A stretch of 64,000 nt of DNA from UBA8199 sp964507045 (lineage in GTDB: Bacteria; Verrucomicrobiota; Verrucomicrobiia; Limisphaerales; UBA8199): the NCBI GenBank assembly GCA_964507045.1, contig CAZDOO010000023.1, forward strand, positions 1 to 64,000, read 5' to 3'. The notes beneath the pieces were generated by a model that saw nothing but the letters and a program-made list of their open reading frames with translations, did no database searches and was not told the origin of the DNA. Positions 53,421-62,531 of this stretch are shown here, in pieces. Each line of letters begins with the position of its first letter. Positions within the stretch are counted from its first letter, which is position 1. The translations under genes and the position numbers were made by a program.

Positions 53421-53605
53421 GGGAGCATGTTCGCCCAAAAGCGGCCGCGCACCAAACAAAAACAGTCTGCGTGGGGAGGGCGGCCAAAGGGACTGCGGGC
53501 CGCCGTGAAGTTGCCGAACGCAGTGTGGGCAATCTCACCCGCTTCCCGCCGGCGCGCCGGCGGCTCCTCCGGCTGTCGCCTGCGGTTGTGGCCCCGCGGC
53601 GAGTC

Positions 53606-54811
53606 TCACTTCCGGGGCGTCCACCGGCGGAGTTGCTCGCCGTAGGTTTGGAGCGGCGGCTCGCCGTAATGCGTGACATACTCCGCGTCAATGTACACCG
53701 CGAAGGTGGTCACATGCCGGATGCCGCGGCGGCCGTAGGTGTCCAAATCGGCGGCCAAAACCCGGGGATCAAACGGGACCTTGACGGCAGGCTTCTTCCA
53801 CTTGGAGAACAGGGACGCATCAAGCCAGTATTCCAGGGCTTGGGCGTTCGCGCGGCCAAAGACCTCGAGGTTCGCGTCGAGCATCTCGAACTGCTGCCGG
53901 GTCCGGGCGTCGCCGGCCCGCTCGAACGGCGCATCATAGCGCCGGTGGATGGGGGCGTATTCGAGGAAGATGCCCGGCTGGGGCTTGATCTGCCGAGGCG
54001 GGGGCAGCGTATTGTCGTAGGCCAGGTGCGCCACCTGCGCCCGGTCATCCACCTTGCGAAGCGCTTCCAGGATGCGGTTCGCGACCAGCAGCGCCTGGTC
54101 GCTGTCGCTCAGCCCGGCGCATTCCGGGCAGCGGCACCACGGACGGCCATCGTCGCCCCAGTAAAAATAACGCCCGGTTGTGGGCCGGAGCGTCTGTGCC
54201 AGGGCGACGGCGTTGTCGGCCACCATCTGCATCGCCGGGCCGGAGTGAACGCACAGGTTGCAGTCGCGGACGCGCCGGCCCTGTTCGTCCATGCGGAAAA
54301 GCTTGGGCGTGCGGTCGAAGTGCTCGCGCGGCAGCAGGTCCTGCATGGCATGCAGCTCGTATTCGACCGCCAGATCGAGCCGCCGGCAGGCGGAGAGGAA
54401 CTTCTGGCCCGGCCCGGACCGGATGTAATCAGCCAGCAGGCGCGGTGACTTGGGCGCATGGAGCCCAATCGTGGTCAACCCCGCCGTCTTGGCCCGCTGC
54501 GGCCAGTCGGCAAGGGTCAGGTCATCGGTCGTCAGGACCACGCCGCGCGTCAGGAAGAAGGGGGCCTCTGTGTCCGGGCTTGCGGCGTCCGCCGCCGCGG
54601 CTGGACCCAATGCCAGCCCGCACGCCACAGCTTTCAGAAATTGCCGCCGGGTGAGGCGGGAGGGGGATTGCGCCTGGATGTCGGGCGGGGGCGGAGGGCT
54701 GCCGTTTTGACCAGCGGGCTGGGAAGAACATGTCCTGCAATCGTGGCCCAAGCCGATGGTCGGGCGATCCGGGCCTGGGCTGCACCCCGCAGGTGTCGCG
54801 GATATGTTCAT
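53606..54811 (-). CDS. Secreted DUF4838-like protein, Tat leader
   Basis: The 401-residue protein has a twin-arginine leader (RLTRRQFLKAVACGLALGPA) preceded by a polar N-terminal stretch. The core resembles the middle of DUF4838 proteins: GRYFYWGDDGRPWCRCPECA, LVANRILEALRKVDDRAQVA HLAYDN, and IFLEYAPIHRRYDAPF. The Cys pair in WCRCPEC and the Asp-rich turn are conserved-looking. The family is often near glycoside hydrolases; the reaction is unknown. ATG 54811 is used, but starts nearer the leader are possible. No partner gene is coupled. Confidence 0.7.
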   Translation of the reverse strand: MNISATPAGCSPGPDRPTIGLGHDCRTCSSQPAGQNGSPPPPPDIQAQSPSRLTRRQFLKAVACGLALGPAAAADAASPDTEAPFFLTRGVVLTTDDLTLADWPQRAKTAGLTTIGLHAPKSPRLLADYIRSGPGQKFLSACRRLDLAVEYELHAMQDLLPREHFDRTPKLFRMDEQGRRVRDCNLCVHSGPAMQMVADNAVALAQTLRPTTGRYFYWGDDGRPWCRCPECAGLSDSDQALLVANRILEALRKVDDRAQVAHLAYDNTLPPPRQIKPQPGIFLEYAPIHRRYDAPFERAGDARTRQQFEMLDANLEVFGRANAQALEYWLDASLFSKWKKPAVKVPFDPRVLAADLDTYGRRGIRHVTTFAVYIDAEYVTHYGEPPLQTYGEQLRRWTPRK

Positions 54812-54881
54812 CAGGCCCGCACCGTAGTGCGTTAGCCTGCCGACAGCAAGCAAATGGTCAGTGACCCCGTCCGTCCGGCAG

Positions 54882-55029
54882 GGCCAGTAACAAAGTCCCC
54901 CTAGTGCCGGCGCGGGGGCGTCCTCGCCCGCTTAAACAGTTGGGAGTCGCACACGAAGGGGCATGTTTTCGACGTTCCCAGGCCCGAAGCGGGCGAAGAC
55001 GCCCGCGCGCCGCCGACTTTGTCACTGCC
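54882..55029. repeat. Long imperfect inverted repeat
   Basis: The left arm (54882-54933, from ggccagtaacaaagtc to cgtcctcgcccgctt) and the right arm (54987-55029, from aagcgggcgaagacgcccgc to gactttgtcactgcc) are complementary with a few mismatches, around a spacer of about 53 bases. The outer sides also share tccgtccggc as a direct repeat (about 54869 and 55034). It fills most of the 54812-55114 gap between two minus-strand genes; nothing else is seen there. Confidence 0.75.
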
Positions 55030-55114
55030 CGTGTCCGTCCGGCGGCAAACCCGCGATCATGGGATCCGCCGGTCCTGCCAGCTCGTCCCGGGCGCGATTC
55101 CCGGCGCCAGGCAT

Positions 55115-56014
55115 CTAGCGGCGGTTCGTGAGCGGCGTCAGTTCGATTCTCCGGAAGAAAATCTCCGCGCCTTCGGATTGGAACAGCAGCTTGCCTTTCC
55201 GCAGATGCGAGCTGCTGCCCACATTAACGACCCGCCCGTTGACGAGGTTGGTGATCGTGCCGCCGGCGCAGATCACCTCCAGCCGAGTCCACCGGCCGGC
55301 CGGGCTTTCAACATCGCGCCGGCCCCGGAACCCTTCCACATCCCGCCACTGCGGATCCCGCTCATACCAGTTGAAACGGCCGCTGGTGCGGGTAAGCGGC
55401 GGCGCGCCGGGATGGTAGTAGCATTCCGCGCCGCGCTGCTCGCACTCGACCGTCAGCGCTGATTCAATCACCTGGCCGGCGGCGTCCTTGCCGCACAGGA
55501 CCAGCAGGTCGCCGCAGCCGCCCTGGATGATCTGGCATTCCACCGACGCCATCCAGTATCCCGCGTAGTTTCCGTCCGGCCCGGTGCAATGCAGGAGAAT
55601 GCCCGAGTCCATGGCCTTGTTAAGCCGTGAGGCCCAGGTTTGCGTGCCCCACTTGAACTCAACCACCAGCCGGTAGTTCTCATATTCTTCGCGCGTAATG
55701 AAACCGCCGAACTCCTCGCCTGAAACCCGGATTGCGGGCGCGCCGTCCACTGCCACCACGCTGAAAACCTGGAGCGGGTCCTCGTATCGGTGCTTCTGCA
55801 GGAACGTGTAGAAGTTGCCAAGGTCTTTGCCGTTGAAGAGATGGATGGTTGCGGCATTGGCCTTGGCGCCGGCGGCGTCTCGGGAATCAGGGGCGGCGCA
55901 GCCAACCAGGCCGGCCGCCAGCGCCGCCACCACCACGAGCCATTCGCGTTTCGTATTCAGTTTGCTGCAGAGAATGCCGCATTCTCGGGCATCGCATCGG
56001 CTTCCGGCCAGCAA
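55115..56014 (-). CDS. DUF1080-like secreted lipoprotein
   Basis: The 299-residue frame has a lipoprotein signal (REWLVVVAALAAGLVGCAAP, lipobox LVGC) and a DUF1080-type beta-sandwich: IHLFNGKDLGNFYTFLQKHR, EYENYRLVVEFKWGTQTW, MDSGILLHCTGPDGNYAGYW MASVECQI, WTRLEVICAGGTITNLVNGR and FQSEGAEIFFRRIELTPL. The start is uncertain: TTG 56014 opens the frame, but the signal peptide would begin naturally at a CTG near 55960, so the original start may be lost or non-standard. Immediately upstream is a fragment of another gene (56032-56372). Confidence 0.82.
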   Translation of the reverse strand: MLAGSRCDARECGILCSKLNTKREWLVVVAALAAGLVGCAAPDSRDAAGAKANAATIHLFNGKDLGNFYTFLQKHRYEDPLQVFSVVAVDGAPAIRVSGEEFGGFITREEYENYRLVVEFKWGTQTWASRLNKAMDSGILLHCTGPDGNYAGYWMASVECQIIQGGCGDLLVLCGKDAAGQVIESALTVECEQRGAECYYHPGAPPLTRTSGRFNWYERDPQWRDVEGFRGRRDVESPAGRWTRLEVICAGGTITNLVNGRVVNVGSSSHLRKGKLLFQSEGAEIFFRRIELTPLTNRR

Positions 56015-56031
56015 AAACGTCCGCCGGGACC

Positions 56032-56372
56032 CCGCCGCCGGTCACCACGAGGTCAAACTGGCCCGCCTCTTCCTGCGGGTCCGGCTGCCCCAGCGCCCGA
56101 TGCCGGAACGCAGCCATCTCCGGATCGCGGTTGGGCGGCACGAGCGCGGCATCGGCGGCAAACACCAGGGCGTCGCAGCGTCCCTCAAAACCAGTGAGGT
56201 CGTGCAGGGCCAGGCGCATCACCGGCGGCTGGAGTTCCACCACGCCGCCATCCTGCCAAGGCCAGTCCGCCTCCCGGTTGCCGAGCACTGTGTCCAGCGG
56301 CTTGCCCGCTTGCTTGGTGGGGCTTATCTCGATACCCCCGCCCCAAGTTCGGCCGGACTTCCTCTCCCCCTG
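56032..56372 (-). pseudogene. Fragment of an FAD-dependent oxidoreductase N-terminus
   Basis: The minus-strand frame encodes WGGGIEISPTKQAGKPLDTV and DGGVVELQPPVMRLALHDLT GFEGRCDALVF, then a linker and FDLVVTGGG, where an FAD Rossmann loop should continue as G-G-G-x-A-G-x. Instead the sequence diverges into the start of the DUF1080 gene. The preceding segment matches, by memory, the N-terminal beta domain of verrucomicrobial FAD oxidoreductases. Its 5' side runs into the 11-bp array at 56374. It is thus a remnant cut at both ends. Confidence 0.7.
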
Positions 56373-56373
56373 G

Positions 56374-56428
56374 TGTTCCGCTCGTCTTTCGCTCGTATTC
56401 CGCTGATATTCCGCTCGTACTGCTGCTT
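56374..56428. repeat. Direct array of five 11-bp units
   Basis: Units tgttccgctcg, tctttcgctcg, tattccgctga, tattccgctcg and tactgctgctt follow each other without gap. The reverse complement of the consensus, cgagcggaata, is the unit of the 46793-46869 array. It lies between the oxidoreductase fragment and the metallophosphatase gene. The remaining bases 56429-56535 show no gene. Confidence 0.85.
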
Positions 56429-56535
56429 ATTGCTTTCCACTCTCCATGCGCGGTTAAGCAACGATGGAACTGCCGCCGCCGCCGATCTTCGTATCTTGAC
56501 TTGAATTCAACCTCGCGGCGGACGATGATTCACCG

Positions 56536-58425
56536 ATGTCACAACGTTCCTTGGCCCGAGTTTCGCGCCGCCTGCGGCGTGCGGCTTGGTTTGCCGCCCT
56601 GCTCTGCCTGCTGCCGCTGTTGGTTCTGGCCGAAAGCGGCCCGTTGCGTTTCGCTTGGCTCACGGACACTCATGTCGGCTCCGGCACCGGCGAACAGGAT
56701 TTGCGCGCGGCGGTGCGCGACATCAATTCGCTGACGGGGCTGAGCTTTGTTGTCCTGTCCGGCGATGTCACCGAGTATGGCTCGCGCGAGCAGTTCCGAC
56801 TGGCCAAGGAAATTCTCGACGAGCTGAAGCTTCCATGCCACATCCTGCCCGGCAATCACGACACCAAGTGGTCGGAGTCCGGCGCGACGGATTTCGCGCG
56901 GTTCTGGCAGGCAGACCGCTTCGTTTTCGAGCAGGGCGGGTTCCGCTTCGTGGGTTTGCACCAGGGGCCGTTGATGAAAATGGGCGACGGCCACTGGGCG
57001 CCCCAGGACGTGCGCTGGCTCAAGGAAACCTTGAAGCAGCTGCCCGACCCGAAGCAGCCCCTCATCTTCATCACGCATTACCCCATAGATGAGGGCATCG
57101 CCAACTGGTATGTCGTGCTGGACCTGCTCAAGGGGTGCAACACGCAGGTTGTTCTGTGCGGCCACGGCCACGCCAACCAGCCTTACCTCTTCGAGGGCGT
57201 GCCGGGCATCATGGGCCGTTCCAACCTGCGCGGGCACGCGCCGGTGGGCGGGTTTAACCTCGTCGAGATCAAAGACGGCACCTTGATTTGCTCCGAGCGC
57301 GTCATTGGCCAGCAAACCCTGCCCCCGTGGCATTCCGTCAAGCTGCAGCGGCACGATTACGCCAGCGACACCAACCGCTACCCCCGCCCGGACTTCGCCG
57401 TCAACGCCCGCTATCCCAGGGTCAAGCCGCGCTGGACTTACAACACCGGCTATACCATCGCCAGCACCCCGGCGGTTTGGAAAGACCTTGTCATCGTCGG
57501 CGACGCCTCCGGAAGGGTTTACGCGCTGTCGCTCAAGTCCGGCACGGTGCAATGGGAAGCCAAGACCCAAAATGCCGTCTATGCGACGCCGGAGGCAAGC
57601 GGCAACCTGGTTGTCCTGGCCTCGACGGACGGGAGCATCTACGCGCTGAAAGCCGCAAACGGCAAGGAGGTCTGGCGTTACGCGACCGACCGGCCCATCG
57701 TCGCCTCCCCGCGCATTGCCGAAGAGATGGTGTACGTCGGTTCGAGCGACGGCAGCTTCCGCGCCCTCAACCTGGCTTCCGGCAAGCTGGTCTGGCAGTT
57801 CGACGGCCTGGCCGGGTTTGTCGAGACCAAACCGCTGGTCTATGACGGCAAAGTTATCTTCGGGGCCTGGGACGAGCACCTGTATGCGCTCGACATGAAG
57901 ACCGGAAAGCTCGCCTGGAAATGGAAGGGGGACAAGCCCGGCACGCTGCTCTCGCCCGCCGCCTGCTGGCCGGTGGCCGCCAACAGCAAGGTGTTTATTG
58001 TGGCCCCCGACCGCAAGATGACCGCGCTGGATGCCCGGACCGGGGAACAAGTCTGGCGCACGGGCGCGTATGTCGCGCGTGAATCCATCGGCCTCTCCGC
58101 GGACCAGACCCACTTCTACATCCGCACGATGAATGATTTCTTCTATGCCTTCTCCACGACGGCGGCCGGCCCGGAAAAGGTCTGGGAGCGCAATGCCGGT
58201 TTCGGCTATGACATCAACTCGGCCATGCTCGCCGAGAAGGATGGCGTCCTGTTCTACGGCACCAAGAACGATCTGCTCTTTGCGCTCGACGCCCGGACGG
58301 GCGCCATCAAGTGGGAGCACAAGCTGGGCAACGGCGTGATGAACACAGTCGTGCCGCTCAGCGCGACTCAGGTCCTCGTCACGGACTTTGACGGCCAGGT
58401 CGCGCTGATCGAAGCCCTGCCCTGA
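56536..58425 (+). CDS. Secreted metallophosphoesterase with PQQ-type propeller
   Basis: The 629-residue protein has a signal peptide (ARVSRRLRRAAWFAALLCLL, cleavage near LAESG). Residues about 35-270 form a calcineurin-like phosphoesterase: RFAWLTDTHVG, VVLSGDVTEYG, ILPGNHDTKW, FITHYPIDEG and VLCGHGHANQ supply the metal ligands. Residues about 300-625 are BamB/PQQ-type propeller blades such as SGRVYALSLKSGTVQWEA and GSIYALKAANGKEVWRYA. The domain order makes it a periplasmic phosphatase with a binding scaffold; its substrate is unknown. Confidence 0.92.
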   Translation: MSQRSLARVSRRLRRAAWFAALLCLLPLLVLAESGPLRFAWLTDTHVGSGTGEQDLRAAVRDINSLTGLSFVVLSGDVTEYGSREQFRLAKEILDELKLPCHILPGNHDTKWSESGATDFARFWQADRFVFEQGGFRFVGLHQGPLMKMGDGHWAPQDVRWLKETLKQLPDPKQPLIFITHYPIDEGIANWYVVLDLLKGCNTQVVLCGHGHANQPYLFEGVPGIMGRSNLRGHAPVGGFNLVEIKDGTLICSERVIGQQTLPPWHSVKLQRHDYASDTNRYPRPDFAVNARYPRVKPRWTYNTGYTIASTPAVWKDLVIVGDASGRVYALSLKSGTVQWEAKTQNAVYATPEASGNLVVLASTDGSIYALKAANGKEVWRYATDRPIVASPRIAEEMVYVGSSDGSFRALNLASGKLVWQFDGLAGFVETKPLVYDGKVIFGAWDEHLYALDMKTGKLAWKWKGDKPGTLLSPAACWPVAANSKVFIVAPDRKMTALDARTGEQVWRTGAYVARESIGLSADQTHFYIRTMNDFFYAFSTTAAGPEKVWERNAGFGYDINSAMLAEKDGVLFYGTKNDLLFALDARTGAIKWEHKLGNGVMNTVVPLSATQVLVTDFDGQVALIEALP

Positions 58426-58463
58426 GGGCCCGGCGTCGCCCCAGCAGGCCCCGGCCAGATTCG

Positions 58464-59129
58464 ATGAATTACCTTGTGCAAGCCGCCACGGCTGCCCCCG
58501 CCCTCGATGCAGCATGGTCTGACACGGTCTGGGCGCGTGCCGACACGTTGAAGATTCGGCAATTCCGCCCCGAGAGCAGCAATCACCGCCCCCAGACCTC
58601 AGCCCGGCTGCTTTATGACGCCGCTGGCATTCACGGCATCTTTCGCGTCGAGGACCGCTACGTGCGGTGCGTACGCACCCAATACCTGGACGAGGTCTGG
58701 AAAGACAGTTGCGTCGAGTTTTTCGCCCGGCCCAAGCCGGAACGGGGCTACCTCAATTTCGAGTTCAACTGCGGCGGCGCATTCCTGTGCAGCTACATCA
58801 CCAATTGCGAGCGCACGCCGGACGGGTTCAAAGAATTCACCCGCGTGCCGGGCAAGCTCGGGCAGACTATCCGTGCCTGGTCATCTTTGCCGCCGCGGGT
58901 TGACCCCGAAATTGCGGCGCCGGTCGAGTGGACACTGCGGTTCTTTATTCCCTTCGCTCTCTTCGAGCACTACGTCGGCCCGCTGGGCGCGATGCCCGGA
59001 CAGGCATGGCGCGGGAACTTCTTCAAGTGCGGCGATGAGACTTCCCATCCGCATTGGGCCGCCTGGTCGCCGGTGGACGAACTCAACTTCCACCGCCCGG
59101 ACTGCTTCGGAAACCTCCGCTTCGCGTAA
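58464..59129 (+). CDS. CBM9-like carbohydrate-binding family protein
   Basis: The 221-residue protein is a single beta-sandwich of the carbohydrate-binding family 9-like group. Visible features are PQTSARLLYDAAGIHGIFRV, EVWKDSCVEFFARPKPERGY LNFEFNCGG, EWTLRFFIPFALFEHYVGPL, and the C-terminal HPHWAAWSPVDELNFHRPDC FGNLRF. It lacks a signal peptide, so it may be cytoplasmic or exported by another route. It starts 38 bases after the phosphatase/propeller gene and is likely co-transcribed. Probable role is sugar binding. Confidence 0.85.
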   Translation: MNYLVQAATAAPALDAAWSDTVWARADTLKIRQFRPESSNHRPQTSARLLYDAAGIHGIFRVEDRYVRCVRTQYLDEVWKDSCVEFFARPKPERGYLNFEFNCGGAFLCSYITNCERTPDGFKEFTRVPGKLGQTIRAWSSLPPRVDPEIAAPVEWTLRFFIPFALFEHYVGPLGAMPGQAWRGNFFKCGDETSHPHWAAWSPVDELNFHRPDCFGNLRFA

Positions 59130-59209
59130 CCTCACGCGAGGCGATTCCGAAGTCGCTCAGCCGCGGCACGCCGCGCCAAATCCACTTCAACCTGGAAGCG
59201 CTTGTCGCT

Positions 59210-59887
59210 CTACGGGGTTCCGGCAGCAGCGGCCTTCCGCTGCCCGAGCACCCACTTGAAGATCAGTTTGACCTCGTCGCCGGTCTTGATGAGGCCCAGC
59301 GCGATCTTCGGGGCGGGCGGATCCACCTTGAACTGCGTCATCTTGAACGTGACGGTGCCAGTGATCTCCAGCTTCTTGTCCGCCTGCGGCAGGACGTTCA
59401 CGACCATGGGAATGTTATTGGTCACTCCGGCCACGGCCAGATCGCCCTTCGCGTCGAACACGTAGGGGGCGTCCTTGGCTTTCGGCGCTTCCTTGAGCGT
59501 CAGCTCCGTCAGTCGATAGACGATCCGCTTGTAATCCGCCTCCTTAAGATGCTCCCACATAATCTCATCCATCTTGTCGCTGTAGGGCTTGCCATCCTTC
59601 TCGACGCTCTTGAGGGAACGCACCTGGATAAACACGTCCGCCTTGGCCTCCACTTTGCCCGGCGTCACCGCCTGGCCGGGTTCCATCGGGAAGCCCGGAC
59701 CGACCTCCATCATGCCCCCGATGAAGGGGCTCTCCACCTGCCAGTCATGGATGTTGGAGGTGCCTTCGATTCTCATTTTGCTGCCCGACCTGGCAGCGTA
59801 GGTTGTCATCTGGCCGGCCGCCGGCAAGGACGCCGCTGCCAGCAATAAAAGGGTGATAGTGCTTGTGATCAGTGTGTATCGCTTCAT
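59210..59887 (-). CDS. YceI-like lipid-binding family protein
   Basis: This 225-residue protein has a Sec signal peptide (LITSTITLLLLAAASLPAAG). The mature lipocalin-like barrel resembles YceI: MRIEGTSNIHDWQVESPFI at the N-terminus, KPYSDKMDEIMWEHLKEADY in place of the usual periplasmic helix segment, and KLEITGTVTFKMTQFKVDPP. YceI proteins bind polyisoprenoid or amide lipids in the periplasm. It is divergent from nothing close: the neighbouring Gfo gene is on the same strand 57 bases upstream, so co-transcription is possible. Confidence 0.88.
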   Translation of the reverse strand: MKRYTLITSTITLLLLAAASLPAAGQMTTYAARSGSKMRIEGTSNIHDWQVESPFIGGMMEVGPGFPMEPGQAVTPGKVEAKADVFIQVRSLKSVEKDGKPYSDKMDEIMWEHLKEADYKRIVYRLTELTLKEAPKAKDAPYVFDAKGDLAVAGVTNNIPMVVNVLPQADKKLEITGTVTFKMTQFKVDPPAPKIALGLIKTGDEVKLIFKWVLGQRKAAAAGTP

Positions 59888-59944
59888 GTTTGCTCTATTG
59901 GTTTAACGCATCAGGTTACTGTGTTTGTTTTGACGTTGGGCCGC

Positions 59945-61318
59945 TCAACCCAATTCATACCATTCGGGCTTTAGTTCGATCCGTTTGGCGCCCAGGATGG
60001 CCTCGTTGGCCTTCACGGCAGTGACCACCGCCTGGAAGCCCTCCAGGCAGCCTGCCGCCGCGCGCAGCGGCACTTTGGACAGGTGCTCCATCAGGCCGTC
60101 CACATCGTCCGCGCCGTAGCTGGCCTTGTAATCTTCCGCCGCTGCCTCCAGGTCCACCGCATTGCGAAGGAAGTTGCCCAACGCGTAGGAAAGCGGCGTG
60201 TTGGTGAACGGCTCTTCCTGTGATGGCTTGGCCTGGTCATTTGCCGGCACGGCTTTGCTCTTGCCGGCGACCAGCGCGATGCCGGTCTCCTTATAGAAGG
60301 TTAACTTGTCCGCATACACTTCCCAGCCCAGCAGGGGCGAATCCACTTCCTTGAACATCCAGGCCTTGCTCTCGCGCATCATGATTGCCGCGTCGCTGCC
60401 ATACAGCATCTCGTATTCGCCGTCAAACGAGTTGGCCAACGTGGCGTCGTAGATCATCCGCACGTCGCCGGGAAACTCCAGCACCGCCTGAATGGTGTCC
60501 GGCACATCCCGGTCATCCTTCCAGAAGTTGATGGAGCCGAAGCCGGTGACCGCGGTCGGCAGCGCATTGAGGAACCAGCCAGCCTGGTCAATCTGGTGGC
60601 TGCCGATCTCGCCGATCAGGCCGAGGGAGGTCGCCTTGCTCAGGCGCCAATTGAGCGCCTTCTCCCGTTCCGGGTTGGGCGACGCGGCGCGCCAATTCGT
60701 CTTCTTGTGCCATTGCGCGCGGGCCAGGACAGGTTTGCCCAGCGCCCCCGAGCGAATGAACGGCAGCAGGAAATGCCGCTGGGGGTCGGAGCGCATCTGG
60801 AGGCCGCATTGGAAGACCAGTTGTTTGGCCGCCTTGGCCGCCCGCGCAATCTCTCGCGCGTCCTCGATGGTGTTGGCCAAGGGGGCTTCGCAATAGACGT
60901 GCTTGCCGGCCTTGAGCGCCGCCAGCACCAACTCCTTATGCTGGTGCGACGGGGTGGCAATGATGACGACCCTGATGTCCTTGTTGTCCAGGACGGCTTT
61001 GTAATCGGGGGTCTGCGCAGCGGCGGGCGCGGCGCTGGCAATGCGTTTCAGCGACGCCGGGTAGGTGTCGCAAATGGCGGCGACATCCGCTTGCGGCAGC
61101 CGAGCCAGGGTGTTGAGAATCTCGCGGCCCCAGGCGCCCAAGCCAATGACCCCGATTTTGATCTTCACCACCGGGGCCTTGCTCTCGCCGGCGGGCGCGG
61201 CGTTGGTTTGGGCGAACAGCTCCACCCCACCCAGCATCGTCATCAGCGTCGCGACCGATCCGCCTCTCAGGAAATCCCGCCGGTTATATCCCAGCGCCTC
61301 GCTCTCGTTCTCGTTCAT
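59945..61318 (-). CDS. Secreted Gfo/Idh/MocA-family oxidoreductase
   Basis: The 457-residue protein has a Tat leader (NRRDFLRGGSVATLMTMLGG) and a Rossmann domain starting KIKIGVIGLGAWGREILNTL, with VVIIATPSHQHKELVLAALK and the conserved VYCEAPLANTIEDAREIARA, where Glu-Ala replaces the usual Glu-Lys-Pro lysine. The C-terminal domain contains LIGEIGSHQIDQAGWFLNAL. The loss of the catalytic Lys in this motif may alter or abolish hydride transfer, which should be kept in mind. ATG 61318 opens the leader. It lies 34 bases after the thuA-like gene and is likely one operon with it. Confidence 0.9.
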   Translation of the reverse strand: MNENESEALGYNRRDFLRGGSVATLMTMLGGVELFAQTNAAPAGESKAPVVKIKIGVIGLGAWGREILNTLARLPQADVAAICDTYPASLKRIASAAPAAAQTPDYKAVLDNKDIRVVIIATPSHQHKELVLAALKAGKHVYCEAPLANTIEDAREIARAAKAAKQLVFQCGLQMRSDPQRHFLLPFIRSGALGKPVLARAQWHKKTNWRAASPNPEREKALNWRLSKATSLGLIGEIGSHQIDQAGWFLNALPTAVTGFGSINFWKDDRDVPDTIQAVLEFPGDVRMIYDATLANSFDGEYEMLYGSDAAIMMRESKAWMFKEVDSPLLGWEVYADKLTFYKETGIALVAGKSKAVPANDQAKPSQEEPFTNTPLSYALGNFLRNAVDLEAAAEDYKASYGADDVDGLMEHLSKVPLRAAAGCLEGFQAVVTAVKANEAILGAKRIELKPEWYELG

Positions 61319-61352
61319 ATCAGACTTTGGACTCAAGACTTTAGACTTCAGC

Positions 61353-62318
61353 TTATTCCCCTGCCGGCTTCTGCGGCCGGGCGTTCATTTTCTCCAGGCC
61401 CAACGCCCACTTGATCCCGCCCAGAATATGCTTCTGGTAGGCTTGGGCCACTTCCCGGGGATTCTTGCGGTCCGGCCAGGTCGGGTCCCACACGTCCTCG
61501 CGGTGCCCCAGCGAGGTGTAAAACACGCGCCCGGCATTCTTGTGCCAGTCTCTTTGGACCAACAAGGCGGCACCGTTTGCCGGAACCGCCGCTGTTTTCT
61601 CGCCATATTCCTTGCACCAGGCGACCGGGTAATCGCCGGGCGTCTTATCGTTGGGGTGCTTGTCCAGCGTCAGCAGGCCGTGCACTTTAGCCCGGTCGAA
61701 GTTCTTGAACTGGTAGATCTCATCGAACACCTTCCAGTTCGCCGGCAGGTGACGGCAGGCCGGGCATTCGCGGTCCTGATTGATCGCGTCCACCTCCACC
61801 TGCGCGCCGTGGGTCTTGAACTCGCCCCCGAGCATGTCCAAATACCCCGCGAACCCGTGGAAGGTATCCGCGGCTGAGTGCATCCCCACAAACCCCTTGC
61901 CGGATTTAATCCAGTCCAGGAAAGCCTGCTTGTCTGGCAGCGGCAAATCGCCCGTCGTGTTGGCAAAGATCACCGCGTCGTAGTGCTTCAGCGCGGCGGG
62001 ATTCATCTTCTCGGCCAGAACCTTTGCGATGGCCGCATTGACCTTCTCCTTGTCGGGTTTGCCGTCGGCGCCCTTGAATTGCGGGTCACTGGGCTCGACC
62101 CGCGCGTATTCCACCTTGAAGGCGGCGCTTTCCTTGCCCAGTTCCGCCAGCACCTTCTCAGCGGTGGGAATCGAGCTGTGACGGTACCCGGTGGTTACAG
62201 TGACCACCAGCACCCGCTTGGGCGCAGCCGACGCCGAGGCAGCCAGCCCGAACGAGCCGCTCACCAGTAATCCGGCCAACAATGGCCCGTGCAGCAAGGC
62301 AATCTGTAATGTCTTCAT
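61353..62318 (-). CDS. Secreted ThuA-like (trehalose utilisation) protein
   Basis: The 321-residue protein has a Sec signal peptide (LLAGLLVSGSFGLAASASAA) and a ThuA domain of the type-1-glutamine-amidotransferase-like fold: VLVVTVTTGYRHSSIPTAEK at the start, ALKHYDAVIFANTTGDLPLP, GKGFVGMHSAADTF and GRVFYTSLGHREDVW. ThuA works with a Gfo-family ThuB in 3-keto-trehalose metabolism in rhizobia, and this gene is followed directly by a Gfo/Idh/MocA gene. The secreted form common in PVC bacteria may act on other keto-sugars. Confidence 0.92.
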   Translation of the reverse strand: MKTLQIALLHGPLLAGLLVSGSFGLAASASAAPKRVLVVTVTTGYRHSSIPTAEKVLAELGKESAAFKVEYARVEPSDPQFKGADGKPDKEKVNAAIAKVLAEKMNPAALKHYDAVIFANTTGDLPLPDKQAFLDWIKSGKGFVGMHSAADTFHGFAGYLDMLGGEFKTHGAQVEVDAINQDRECPACRHLPANWKVFDEIYQFKNFDRAKVHGLLTLDKHPNDKTPGDYPVAWCKEYGEKTAAVPANGAALLVQRDWHKNAGRVFYTSLGHREDVWDPTWPDRKNPREVAQAYQKHILGGIKWALGLEKMNARPQKPAGE

Positions 62319-62425
62319 ATATATAGCCCGGCACCCGCGGACGCATCCGCGAAGCTTCAGACTCGCTTGCCCAGCATAGAATTCATTTTTCGCTCCCTAG
62401 TCAAGGTTTCTGTCTTCGCATTTCC

Positions 62426-62456
62426 TTGACGCGGCGGGCCGGCCATGTTGTATATG
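62426..62456 (+). promoter_or_regulatory. Candidate sigma-70 promoter for the 62532 gene
   Basis: A -35 ttgacg (62426-62431) and a -10-like tatatg (62451-62456) are 19 bases apart, which is longer than ideal. It lies about 75 bases before the start of the zinc-ribbon gene. Accepted only as a weak candidate. Confidence 0.35.
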
Positions 62457-62531
62457 ATCCCCAATTGACGCCGGCGCCGCACGCCCACCTGGCGGTGGCG
62501 GATTCCGGCCCGGCGGCAACAGACGAAAACT

